Assembly (NCBI RefSeq): GCF_005869935.1
Contig: NZ_SZQF01000002.1
Span: 62,001-126,000 of the forward strand
Reading direction: 5' to 3'
DNA: 64,000 nucleotides
From: Winogradskyella algicola
Lineage (GTDB): Bacteria; Bacteroidota; Bacteroidia; Flavobacteriales; Flavobacteriaceae
Below the pieces are notes generated by a model. The model made no database searches and was not told the origin of the DNA. It saw only the letters and a list, made by a program, of their open reading frames with translations. Position 1 is the stretch's first letter. Every line of letters begins with the position of its first letter. Both the position numbers and the translations under genes were made by a program. Below are positions 24,701 through 31,807 of this stretch, one piece after another.

Positions 24701-25270
24701 ATGAAAAACAGAAATTCAAAATTCGCCATGCTATTTGTCTTAGCATTATCTTTTATGTCATTTACAATCTTAAAAGACAAAAAAGTAGATGTATCAACAA
24801 GTAAAGTAACATGGAAAGGTTACAAAGTTGGTGGTGAGCACGAAGGAACAATTAAACTAAAAGAAGGTTCTTTATCATTTAATGGAGAGGCTTTAGAAGG
24901 TGGCACTTTTACTATCGACATGACTTCTATTAACACTACAGATTTATCTGGTGACTATAAAGCGAAGTTAGATGGTCATTTAAAATCCGATGATTTCTTC
25001 GGTGTAGAAGAATATCCAACAGCGACTTTAACAATCACTTCGGTGAGTGGTGACAACGGAGAATACAATGTTAAAGGCGACATTACCATAAAAGGAATAA
25101 CAGAATCTATTTCTTTTCCTATGACTGTTACTGAAAACTCTGCAACCGCAAATTTAAAAATCGACAGAACAAAGCACAAAATCACTTACAAATCGCCTTC
25201 ATTATTAGAAACATTAAAAGATAAAGCTATCTATGATGAATTTGATATAAACGTAGAATTAAAGTTTTAA
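24701..25270 (+). CDS. YceI-family periplasmic lipid-binding protein
   Basis: The 189-residue protein has a signal peptide (about 1-24) and the YceI lipocalin-like barrel: VDVSTSKVTWKGYKVGGEHEGTIKLKEGSLSFNGE, GTFTIDMTSINTTDLSGDYKAKLDGHLKSDDFFGVEEYPTATLTITS and DITIKGITESISFPMTV are all family hallmarks. Members bind polyisoprenoids or other amphiphiles in the periplasm. It is in one operon with marR and ends at a strong terminator. Confidence 0.94.
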   Translation: MKNRNSKFAMLFVLALSFMSFTILKDKKVDVSTSKVTWKGYKVGGEHEGTIKLKEGSLSFNGEALEGGTFTIDMTSINTTDLSGDYKAKLDGHLKSDDFFGVEEYPTATLTITSVSGDNGEYNVKGDITIKGITESISFPMTVTENSATANLKIDRTKHKITYKSPSLLETLKDKAIYDEFDINVELKF

Positions 25271-25301
25271 TTCCCTGAGGATTAATAGTAATCCTTGTTA
25301 T

Positions 25302-25350
25302 AAAGATTCTTGTCTTAGTAAATAATTTACATGAAGACAAGAATCTTTTT
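25302..25350 (+). terminator. Terminator of marR-yceI operon
   Basis: AAAGATTCTTGTCTT (25302-25316) and AAGACAAGAATCTTT (25334-25348) form a 15-bp perfect stem followed by T6. It insulates the trp promoter, which begins just after. Confidence 0.9.
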
Positions 25351-25361
25351 TATGATATAGT

Positions 25362-25391
25362 TTGAAATAAAGATTTTCATTTCTATATTTG
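25362..25391 (+). promoter_or_regulatory. trp operon promoter
   Basis: TTG (25362-25364), 19 bases, TATATTTG (25384-25391), a full match to the Bacteroidota promoter. The transcription start would fall near 25396, only a few bases before the leader ATG at 25400, so the leader is nearly leaderless. Confidence 0.8.
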
Positions 25392-25399
25392 ATGCATCA

Positions 25400-25456
25400 A
25401 TGAAAACAATAACAAATCATACTTGGTGGTGGAATTTTGCAAACGCGCGTTCGTGA
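25400..25456 (+). CDS. trpL: trp operon leader peptide
   Basis: An 18-codon ORF, MKTITNHTWWWNFANARS, with three consecutive Trp codons (25424-25432). It lies directly after a consensus promoter and before a terminator hairpin and trpE. It is the classic ribosome-mediated attenuation leader: ribosome stalling at scarce Trp-tRNA would change the folding of the downstream RNA. It is too short for standard gene calling. Confidence 0.9.
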   Translation: MKTITNHTWWWNFANARS

Positions 25457-25516
25457 AAGAAACCTTGTATGTAATATTATAGAAAAAGGCTTGTCATTCA
25501 CGACAAGCCTTTTTTA
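25451..25516 (+). terminator. trp attenuator (terminator and alternative stem)
   Basis: GGCTTGTC (25488-25495) pairs with GACAAGCC (25502-25509) over a six-base loop, flanked by A5 and T6: an intrinsic terminator 15 bases before trpE. TCGTGAA at 25451-25457, across the leader stop codon, is exactly complementary to TTCACGA at 25497-25503, which spans the terminator loop and right arm, giving a competing antiterminator. Confidence 0.82.
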
Positions 25517-25530
25517 ATTTTAAATCATAA

Positions 25531-26931
25531 ATGAAAACATTCAGTCTATACACACATTACAAAAAAATACTTGCAGATACCATTACTCCCGTAAGCATTT
25601 ATCTTAAGATTAGAGATAAATTTCCTAATAGCATTTTGCTAGAGAGTAGCGACTATCATGCCAATGACAATAGTTTTTCTTATATCTGTTGCAACCCAAT
25701 TGCTTCCATTAAAGTTAAGGATGGTTTAATTTCACAAACTTATCCAGACGGAAGTTCTAAAAACAACTTTGCAGAATCTATAGGTGTGGTAGAAGAAATC
25801 AACAAATTTACCCGACGATTTAAGGTAGATTCTAATGAAGACTTCAAATTTATAAATAACGGCATCTTTGGCTATACCGCTTACGATGCCGTAAAGTATT
25901 TTGAAGATATTGAAATTTCTAAGAAAGAAAATTCTATTGATATTCCAGATATTTATTATGCTGTATATCAAAACATCATTGCCATTAACCATTTTAAAAA
26001 CGAAGCTTACATTTTTGCACATTGTTTTGATACTGATAATAATATTGATGAGATACATCAAATTATTCAGACAAGGCAATATGCATCTTATAACTTCAAT
26101 GAAAAAGGAGATATTCAATCTAACCTAACCGATGAAGAATATAAACACCATGTTGATCTAGCTAAAAAACATTGTGCCAGAGGCGATGTCTTTCAACTGG
26201 TATTATCTAAACAATTTTCCCAAGAATTTAGTGGAGATGAATTTAATGTGTACAGAGCATTAAGAAGCATTAACCCTTCCCCTTACCTATTCTATTTTGA
26301 TTACGGAAGTTTTAAAATCTTCGGAAGTTCGCCAGAAGCACAACTAATCGTTAAAGAAGGGAAAGCCGAAATACATCCTATCGCAGGTACCTTTAAACGA
26401 ACAGGAAATGACCTTAAAGATGCAGAACTGGCAGAAAAGCTTATTAACGACGACAAAGAAAACAGCGAACATGTAATGTTGGTTGACCTCGCAAGAAACG
26501 ATCTTAGTAGGCATGGTTCTAATGTTACGGTAGAAAATTACAGAGAGGTGCAATTCTTTTCGCACGTTATTCACTTAGTAAGCAAGGTTACTGGAACCAA
26601 AAATAAAGAAACTGATACTATGCAAATCGTGGCAGATACATTCCCTGCAGGAACATTGAGTGGTGCACCAAAACACATGGCAATGCAACTCATAGAAAAA
26701 TACGAAAAAACAAGCCGTAGTTTTTACGGTGGTGCTATTGGTTTTATGGATTTTGAAGGCAATTTTAACCATGCCATTATGATTAGAACATTTTTAAGTA
26801 AAAACCACAAACTATTCTGGCAAGCAGGTGCCGGATTGGTCGCAAAATCCAGTCCGGAAAACGAACTACAGGAAGTCTATAATAAGTTAGGTGCTTTAAC
26901 AAAAGCTATTGAACTTGCTAAAGAAATATGA
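25531..26931 (+). CDS. trpE: Anthranilate synthase component I
   Basis: First committed step of tryptophan synthesis: chorismate plus ammonia (from TrpG) gives anthranilate. The 466 residues carry LLESS (about 34-38), the feedback-inhibition Trp pocket, and a C-terminal chorismate-binding domain with DEEYKHHVDLAKKHCARGDVFQLVLSKQF, PSPYLFYFDYGSFKIFGSSPEAQL, IAGTFKRTG, DLARNDLSRHG and FPAGTLSGAPKHMAMQLI. It is the first structural gene after the attenuator. Its stop codon TGA is the first unit of a TGATTAG tandem repeat. Confidence 0.97.
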   Translation: MKTFSLYTHYKKILADTITPVSIYLKIRDKFPNSILLESSDYHANDNSFSYICCNPIASIKVKDGLISQTYPDGSSKNNFAESIGVVEEINKFTRRFKVDSNEDFKFINNGIFGYTAYDAVKYFEDIEISKKENSIDIPDIYYAVYQNIIAINHFKNEAYIFAHCFDTDNNIDEIHQIIQTRQYASYNFNEKGDIQSNLTDEEYKHHVDLAKKHCARGDVFQLVLSKQFSQEFSGDEFNVYRALRSINPSPYLFYFDYGSFKIFGSSPEAQLIVKEGKAEIHPIAGTFKRTGNDLKDAELAEKLINDDKENSEHVMLVDLARNDLSRHGSNVTVENYREVQFFSHVIHLVSKVTGTKNKETDTMQIVADTFPAGTLSGAPKHMAMQLIEKYEKTSRSFYGGAIGFMDFEGNFNHAIMIRTFLSKNHKLFWQAGAGLVAKSSPENELQEVYNKLGALTKAIELAKEI

Positions 26932-26963
26932 TTAGTGATTAGTGATTAGTGATTAGTGATTAG
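26929..26963 (+). repeat. Tandem repeat (TGATTAG)x5
   Basis: Five exact 7-base units begin with the trpE stop codon. Because seven is not a multiple of three and each unit holds TGA and TAG, the array puts stop codons in all three frames. It lies in the trpE-trpG spacer. Confidence 0.85.
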
Positions 26964-27019
26964 TGAAAAATTGATTAAGGATGACAATAAAAACAAATAT
27001 TAATATATCAAAAAACAAA

Positions 27020-27054
27020 TTCCCTTTCCTCTGGAAAGGGTTAGGGATAGGCTT
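27020..27054 (+). repeat. CCCTTTCC/GGAAAGGG hairpin repeat before trpG
   Basis: CCCTTTCC-TCT-GGAAAGGG is followed by TTAGGGATAGGCTT and then immediately the trpG ATG. A near-identical copy precedes trpD at 27716-27750. The AGGGATAGG tail may act as a ribosome binding site. Confidence 0.8.
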
Positions 27055-27621
27055 ATGAAAAAGGTTTTAGTAATCGACAATTACGATAGTTTCACTTACA
27101 ATTTAGTTCATTATTTAGAAGACTTAAATTGTGAAGTCACTGTAAAACGAAATGACAAATTAACACTTGAAGACGTAGATGCATTTGATAAAATAGTGCT
27201 CTCACCTGGTCCTGGAATACCAGAAGAAGCCGGACTTTTAAAAGACATTATTACTAAATACGCACCAACAAAAAGTATACTCGGTGTTTGTTTAGGACAA
27301 CAAGCTATTGGTGAAGTTTTTGGTGGCACACTAGAAAATCTAGATACAGTTTATCATGGTGTTGCAACACATGTAACGCTTTCTGTTGATGATGAGCCAT
27401 TATTTAAAGGCATAGATAAAACCTTTGAAGTTGGCAGATATCACTCTTGGGTAGTGAGCAACAATTTACCAGAGGTATTAGAAGCTACTTCATTTGATAC
27501 CAATGGGCAAATTATGTCATTAAGGCACAAAGTTTATGATGTAAAGGGTGTACAATATCATCCCGAATCTGTATTAACACCTGATGGGAAAAAGATTTTA
27601 GAAAATTGGGTGAATAGTTAA
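27055..27621 (+). CDS. trpG: Anthranilate synthase component II (glutamine amidotransferase)
   Basis: Supplies ammonia from glutamine to TrpE. The 188 residues form a class I amidotransferase: LVIDNYDSFTYNLVHYL at the start, LSPGPGIPEEAG as the oxyanion strand region, nucleophile Cys79 in GVCLGQQAIG, and His169/Glu171 in YHPESVLTP. The size fits a stand-alone TrpG. The CCCTTTCC hairpin repeat ends at the base before the ATG. Confidence 0.97.
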   Translation: MKKVLVIDNYDSFTYNLVHYLEDLNCEVTVKRNDKLTLEDVDAFDKIVLSPGPGIPEEAGLLKDIITKYAPTKSILGVCLGQQAIGEVFGGTLENLDTVYHGVATHVTLSVDDEPLFKGIDKTFEVGRYHSWVVSNNLPEVLEATSFDTNGQIMSLRHKVYDVKGVQYHPESVLTPDGKKILENWVNS

Positions 27622-27623
27622 AA

Positions 27624-27657
27624 GCCCTTCCTAAATCCTTCCCAAAGGGAAGGACTT
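27624..27657 (-). repeat. Inverted copy of the CCCTTTCC hairpin family
   Basis: CCTTCC, CCTTCCC-AAA-GGGAAGG: related in reverse orientation to the units at 27020 and 27716. It lies in the trpG-trpD spacer. Confidence 0.6.
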
Positions 27658-27715
27658 AAAAAGACAAAAAGATGGAAAAAATTGACTTAAATAATATTTA
27701 ATTAAACAAACTAAA

Positions 27716-27750
27716 TTCCCTTTCCTTCGGAAAGGGTTAGGGATAGGCCT
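27716..27750 (+). repeat. CCCTTTCC/GGAAAGGG hairpin repeat before trpD
   Basis: CCCTTTCC-TTC-GGAAAGGG followed by TTAGGGATAGGCCT and the trpD ATG. It matches the unit before trpG except at about three bases. Confidence 0.8.
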
Positions 27751-28746
27751 ATGAAAGAAATTTTAAACAGACTAATAAATCAAGAAAGCATCTCAGCAGA
27801 AGAAGCCAAAAGCGTTTTAGTGAATATTTCAAGTGGTGTATACAATCAAAGCCAGATTGCTTCTTTTTTAACCGTCTACATGATGCGAAGTATTACTACA
27901 GAAGAACTTCGTGGTTTTAGAGATGCCTTATTAGAACTATGTATTCCTGTTGAATTAGATGGTTATAATACTATTGATTTATGTGGTACAGGTGGTGATG
28001 GTAAAAATACGTTTAATATATCAACCCTATCCTCGTTTGTCACTGCTGGTGCTGGAGTACACGTAACAAAACATGGAAATTATGGTGTCTCATCTGCATC
28101 AGGATCCTCTAACGTTATGGAGCATTTAGGTATAAAATTTTCTAATGACATCGATTTTTTAAAACGCAGTTTAGATAAAGCAGGCATTTGTGTTTTGCAT
28201 GCACCTCTTTTTCACCCTGCCATGAAAAATGTGGCACCAATACGTAAGGAGCTTGGTGTAAAAACCTTTTTTAATATGCTAGGTCCAATGGTAAATCCTG
28301 CATTTCCAAAAAATCAAATGGTTGGAGTTTTTAATTTAGAATTACTCAGACTCTATGGTTATTTATACCAAGAAACTGATAAAAATTACGCTATAGTACA
28401 TGCTTTGGATGGTTATGATGAAATTTCGTTAACGGGAAAAACAAAAACAATTACCAATACTTCCGAAACTTTATTTGAAGCTCAAGACATTGGCTTAGAA
28501 CAAATCGATGCTTCAGATATTTATGGCGGATCTACTGTAAAAGAAGCAGCTAAAATTTTCAAAAAAATTATTAACGGAAAGGGAACCAAAGCTCAAAATA
28601 ACGTAGTCTGCGCAAATGCTGGTTTGGCCATAGCAACGGTAAAACAAATTACACACAAAGAAGGTATTGCAATGGCTGAAGAATCCTTAAAAAGTGGTCT
28701 TGCAAAATCTAGCCTTGAAAAATTGATTACGTTGAGCGATAAATAA
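27751..28746 (+). CDS. trpD: Anthranilate phosphoribosyltransferase
   Basis: Transfers phosphoribosyl from PRPP to anthranilate. The 331 residues show the class signature DLCGTGGDGKNTFNIST (PRPP-binding glycine-rich loop), VTKHGNYGVSSASGSSNVMEHLG, and the DEISLTGKT segment near 232 with acidic metal ligands. The length is that of a stand-alone TrpD (about 330-340). It follows trpG after 129 bases of repeat-filled spacer. Confidence 0.97.
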   Translation: MKEILNRLINQESISAEEAKSVLVNISSGVYNQSQIASFLTVYMMRSITTEELRGFRDALLELCIPVELDGYNTIDLCGTGGDGKNTFNISTLSSFVTAGAGVHVTKHGNYGVSSASGSSNVMEHLGIKFSNDIDFLKRSLDKAGICVLHAPLFHPAMKNVAPIRKELGVKTFFNMLGPMVNPAFPKNQMVGVFNLELLRLYGYLYQETDKNYAIVHALDGYDEISLTGKTKTITNTSETLFEAQDIGLEQIDASDIYGGSTVKEAAKIFKKIINGKGTKAQNNVVCANAGLAIATVKQITHKEGIAMAEESLKSGLAKSSLEKLITLSDK

Positions 28747-28806
28747 GAAATCTGTGTATAGTAAGTAATAAGAACATAATACACTGATTGCTAAATACTT
28801 AGTACC

Positions 28807-28838
28807 GAACACTGAACACTGAATACTGAATACTGAAA
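28807..28838 (+). repeat. Tandem ACTGAATACTGAA repeats before trpC
   Basis: Degenerate 9-base units (CTGAACA, CTGAATA) repeat three to four times up to the trpC ATG. Similar text (ACTGACACTGAAAACT) occurs near 15068. Confidence 0.6.
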
Positions 28839-28839
28839 C

Positions 28840-29628
28840 ATGAACATCCTAGATAAAATAGTCATTGACAAACGCAAAGAAGTTGCACTTCGAAAAAGCC
28901 TGATTCCTTTAAAACAATTGGAAACTTCAGTGCTTTTTGAAAGATCAACAATTTCACTTTCTAAAAGTCTAAAAAACAGCACTTCTGGTATTATTGCAGA
29001 ACATAAAAGACGTTCACCATCTAAAGCTGTGATCAACCAAAACTTGGATGTGCAAGATGTTGCTAAGGGTTATGAAGATGCTGGTGTTTGTGGCATGTCT
29101 GTGCTTACAGATGGAAAATATTTTGGTGGTTCTTTAGACGATTTATTATTAGCTAGAGCCAGTTGCAATTTGCCACTATTACGCAAAGAATTTATTATTG
29201 ACACCTATCAAATCTTAGAAGCCAAAGCTTACGGTGCAGATGTCATTTTATTGATTGCTGCAATCCTGACTAAGGAAGAAATAAAGCAATTTTCAGAATT
29301 CGCGAAAAGCTTAAAGCTAAATGTTTTACTTGAGGTTCATGATTTAGAAGAGCTTCAAAAATCCATTATGCCATCTATTGATATGTTAGGAGTTAATAAT
29401 AGAAATTTAAAAACTTTTGAAGTAAGCTTAGAAACATCAAAAACATTGAGCAACCACATACCAGATGATTTTGTAAAAGTTTCAGAAAGTGGTATCAGTT
29501 CTATTGAAGCCATAAAGGAATTACAACCTTATGGTTATAAAGGGTTTTTAATTGGTGAAAATTTTATGAAAACTGATAATCCAGGAGAGAGTGCAACAAA
29601 ATTTATAAAAGACCTAGCAGGTTTTTAA
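28840..29628 (+). CDS. trpC: Indole-3-glycerol-phosphate synthase
   Basis: Converts carboxyphenylamino-deoxyribulose phosphate to indole-3-glycerol phosphate; (beta/alpha)8 barrel, 262 residues. MNILDKIVIDKRKEV at the start and GIIAEHKRRSPSKA carry the conserved catalytic Lys/Ser. LLRKEFIIDTYQILEAKAYGADVILLIAA, LLEVHDLEEL, LGVNNRNLKTFEV and VSESGISSIEAIKELQ complete the signature. It is separate from trpF, as usual in Bacteroidota. Confidence 0.97.
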   Translation: MNILDKIVIDKRKEVALRKSLIPLKQLETSVLFERSTISLSKSLKNSTSGIIAEHKRRSPSKAVINQNLDVQDVAKGYEDAGVCGMSVLTDGKYFGGSLDDLLLARASCNLPLLRKEFIIDTYQILEAKAYGADVILLIAAILTKEEIKQFSEFAKSLKLNVLLEVHDLEELQKSIMPSIDMLGVNNRNLKTFEVSLETSKTLSNHIPDDFVKVSESGISSIEAIKELQPYGYKGFLIGENFMKTDNPGESATKFIKDLAGF

Positions 29629-29655
29629 AACCTAGCATGTCTAAAACAAAACAAA

Positions 29656-29680
29656 GATTCCTGCCTTTGCAGCAATGACA
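29656..29680 (+). repeat. GATTCCTGCC...GCAATGAC repeat before trpF
   Basis: It contains a spurious in-frame ATG at 29675. Its reverse complement is the second repeat inside trpF at 30262-30285, and related units occur near 7871 and 31784. Confidence 0.6.
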
Positions 29681-29686
29681 GAAATT

Positions 29687-30397
29687 ATGAAAATCAAAAT
29701 CTGTGGAATGAAATATAATACAGCCGAAGTTGCAGCACTGCAACCAGACTATCTTGGCTTTATATTTTACGACAAATCACCTCGTAATTTTGAAGGTGTC
29801 ATTCCAGATTTGCCAAAGTCAATCAAAAAAGTTGGTGTTTTTGTTGATGAAACAATTGACGTTATTATTCAGAAAATTAAAAAATTTGGACTTGATGCGA
29901 TTCAGTTGCATGGTAATGAATCTCCTGATTATTGTAAAATCCTAAAACGTCATTACGAGAAGCGGAGCGACGAAGTAATCTCATCAAAAGAGACAGATTG
30001 CCAAGCCCTGACAAAAAGCGTCAGGACTCGCAATGACAGACCAATTGAAATCATCAAAGTCTTCAGCATCAAAGATAAATTCGACTTTAGTCAACTGCAA
30101 CCTTATGAAGATGTAGTAGATTATTTTCTATTCGACACCAAAGGAAAATTACCTGGTGGAAACGGATACACCTTTAATTGGGATGTATTAAAAGCGTATC
30201 CATCAACAAAACCATATTTTTTAAGTGGTGGTATTGGCTTAGAAGAAATGGACAAGGTTTTGTCATTCATGCGAAGGCAGGAATCTAAATATTGCTATGC
30301 TATAGACATCAATAGCAAATTTGAAATTAAGCCTGGTTTGAAGGCTTTTGAAGAACTAGAAGAATTTAAAAAATACGTCACTTCGAGTGATTTTTGA
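29687..30397 (+). CDS. trpF: Phosphoribosylanthranilate isomerase with repeat insertions
   Basis: Isomerises N-phosphoribosylanthranilate. ATG 29687 (MKIKICGMKY) is chosen because the earlier ATG at 29675 lies in a repeat. The 236 residues are about 30 longer than usual. The core is intact: KICGMK with the catalytic Cys, DYLGFIFYDKSPR, KKVGVFVDE, AIQLHGNESPDYC, DYFLFDTKG with the catalytic Asp, FLSGGIG and AIDINSKFEIKPGLK. Between CKILK and IEIIKVFSI an in-frame insert from a dispersed repeat adds about 30 residues. A second repeat encodes SFMRRQES near the C-terminal helices, and a third provides the last residues VTSSDF. Confidence 0.93.
   Translation: MKIKICGMKYNTAEVAALQPDYLGFIFYDKSPRNFEGVIPDLPKSIKKVGVFVDETIDVIIQKIKKFGLDAIQLHGNESPDYCKILKRHYEKRSDEVISSKETDCQALTKSVRTRNDRPIEIIKVFSIKDKFDFSQLQPYEDVVDYFLFDTKGKLPGGNGYTFNWDVLKAYPSTKPYFLSGGIGLEEMDKVLSFMRRQESKYCYAIDINSKFEIKPGLKAFEELEEFKKYVTSSDF
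29949..30037. repeat. Repeat element inserted in frame in trpF
   Basis: Bounded by GTCATTACGAG (29949-29959) and its near-complement CTCGCAATGAC (30027-30037). The interior holds AGCGACGAAGTAATCT and AGATTGCCAAG as further inverted parts. It resembles the widespread GTCATTGCGAG palindromic element. The reading frame stays open throughout. Confidence 0.8.
30262..30285 (-). repeat. Second repeat inside trpF
   Basis: GTCATTCATGCGAAGGCAGGAATC is close to the reverse complement of the unit at 29656-29680. In the trpF frame it encodes SFMRRQES. Confidence 0.6.
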
Positions 30398-30535
30398 AGA
30401 ATGAAAAAATTGTATCGAGAAGTATTTGGTTCTGATATAAAATTCCATCAGATTTAATTCGATCTGACAAAATAAAATAAGATCCTGAAACAACACTTCG
30501 ACAAGCTCAGTGTGACAGTTCAGGCTAACAAAAAA
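30377..30535. repeat. Repeat cluster at trpF-trpB junction
   Basis: GTCACTTCGAGTG overlaps the trpF stop codon, TATCGAGAAGT follows at about 30413, and 30483-30523 is the CTGAAACAACACTTCGACAAGCTCAGTGTGACAGTTCAG-type double hairpin (also at 33095 and reversed at 36833). There is no ORF here. Confidence 0.65.
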
Positions 30536-30537
30536 CT

Positions 30538-31725
30538 ATGAAAAACACATACAACATCAACGACAAGGGTTACTACGGTGAATTTGGTGGTGCCTTTATT
30601 CCAGAAATGCTCTACCCTAATGTAGAAGAACTACGCCAAAACTATCTAAAAGTAATGGCAGAACCATCTTTTCAAGAAGAGTTTAATCAATTACTTAAGG
30701 ATTATGTTGGTCGTCCTTCCCCTCTCTATTTTGCCAAACGCCTTTCTGAAAAGTACAATACCAAGGTGTATTTAAAACGTGAAGATCTCAATCACACTGG
30801 TGCACATAAGGTTAATAATACCATAGGACAAATTCTTATGGCAAAACGCTTGGGCAAAAACAGAATTATTGCCGAAACTGGTGCAGGACAACATGGTGTT
30901 GCTACAGCCACAGTTTGTGCACTAATGGGAATGGAATGTATTGTTTACATGGGAGAAATTGACATTGCCAGACAAGCTCCAAACGTTGCTCGTATGAAAA
31001 TGCTAGGTGCAGAAGTGAGACCTGCATTGTCAGGAAGTAGAACACTAAAAGATGCAACCAACGAAGCGATTAGGGATTGGATTAATAATCCAGTTGATAC
31101 ACATTACATTATTGGCTCAGCTATTGGTCCACATCCCTATCCTGATATGGTGACGCGATTTCAATCTGTTATTTCAGAAGAAATAAAATGGCAACTCAAA
31201 GAAAAAGAAGGTAAAGAAAATCCTGATTATGTGGTGGCTTGTATTGGTGGCGGCAGTAATGCTGCAGGCACATATTATCACTTTTTAGACGATGAAAACA
31301 TTGGTATCATTGCTGTTGAAGCTGCAGGTAAAGGCATTCATACTGGTGAAAGCGCTGCGACTTCAGCATTAGGCAAAGAAGGTATAATTCATGGTTGCAA
31401 AACCTTATTAATGCAAACTGACGATGGTCAAATCACAGAACCTTACTCTATTTCTGCAGGATTAGATTATCCTGGTGTTGGTCCATTACATTCGCATTTA
31501 TACAAATCTGGTCGTGGTGAATTTTACTCTGCAACAGATGACGAAGCCATGCAAGCAGGATTAGAATTGACCAAGCTAGAAGGTATAATACCAGCCATAG
31601 AAACAAGCCACGCTTTAGCTGTATTTAAACACAAGACCTTTAAACCAGAAGATATTGTTGTCATCAGCTTATCTGGCCGTGGTGATAAAGATTTACAAAA
31701 CTATATTGATTATTTCGGACTTTAG
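30538..31725 (+). CDS. trpB: Tryptophan synthase beta chain
   Basis: PLP-dependent condensation of indole with serine. The 395 residues show GEFGGAFIPEML, REDLNHTGAHKVNNTIGQ with the PLP Lys91, AETGAGQHGVATA, the phosphate-binding CIGGGSNAAGTYY and SLSGRGDKDL near the C-terminus. The length is that of a TrpB1-type subunit that pairs with TrpA. trpA follows after 82 bases. Confidence 0.98.
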   Translation: MKNTYNINDKGYYGEFGGAFIPEMLYPNVEELRQNYLKVMAEPSFQEEFNQLLKDYVGRPSPLYFAKRLSEKYNTKVYLKREDLNHTGAHKVNNTIGQILMAKRLGKNRIIAETGAGQHGVATATVCALMGMECIVYMGEIDIARQAPNVARMKMLGAEVRPALSGSRTLKDATNEAIRDWINNPVDTHYIIGSAIGPHPYPDMVTRFQSVISEEIKWQLKEKEGKENPDYVVACIGGGSNAAGTYYHFLDDENIGIIAVEAAGKGIHTGESAATSALGKEGIIHGCKTLLMQTDDGQITEPYSISAGLDYPGVGPLHSHLYKSGRGEFYSATDDEAMQAGLELTKLEGIIPAIETSHALAVFKHKTFKPEDIVVISLSGRGDKDLQNYIDYFGL

Positions 31726-31728
31726 TCC

Positions 31729-31805
31729 GAATGCTGAACTAGATTCAGCATCTTATGAATTGAAGTTAGAGTTTAATTAAAAAGATACCTGCTTTCGCAG
31801 GCATA
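31729..31805 (+). repeat. Two short hairpins at trpB-trpA junction
   Basis: ATGCTGAA-CTAGA-TTCAGCAT (about 31731-31751) is a CTGAA-N5-TTCAG family member. GATACCTGCTTTCGCAGGCAT (31784-31804) is the CCTGC/GCAGG family and ends four bases before the trpA ATG. Confidence 0.65.
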
Positions 31806-31807
31806 AA

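Noticed and set aside
26929-26963. CRISPR-like direct repeats
   Set aside because: Units are seven bases long without spacers; it is a simple tandem repeat.
29675-29686. Earlier in-frame ATG of trpF
   Set aside because: It lies in the dispersed GCAATGAC repeat, and TrpF proteins begin at MKIKICGMK.
29687-30397. trpF as a pseudogene
   Set aside because: Insertions keep the frame, all catalytic blocks are present and the operon is complete.
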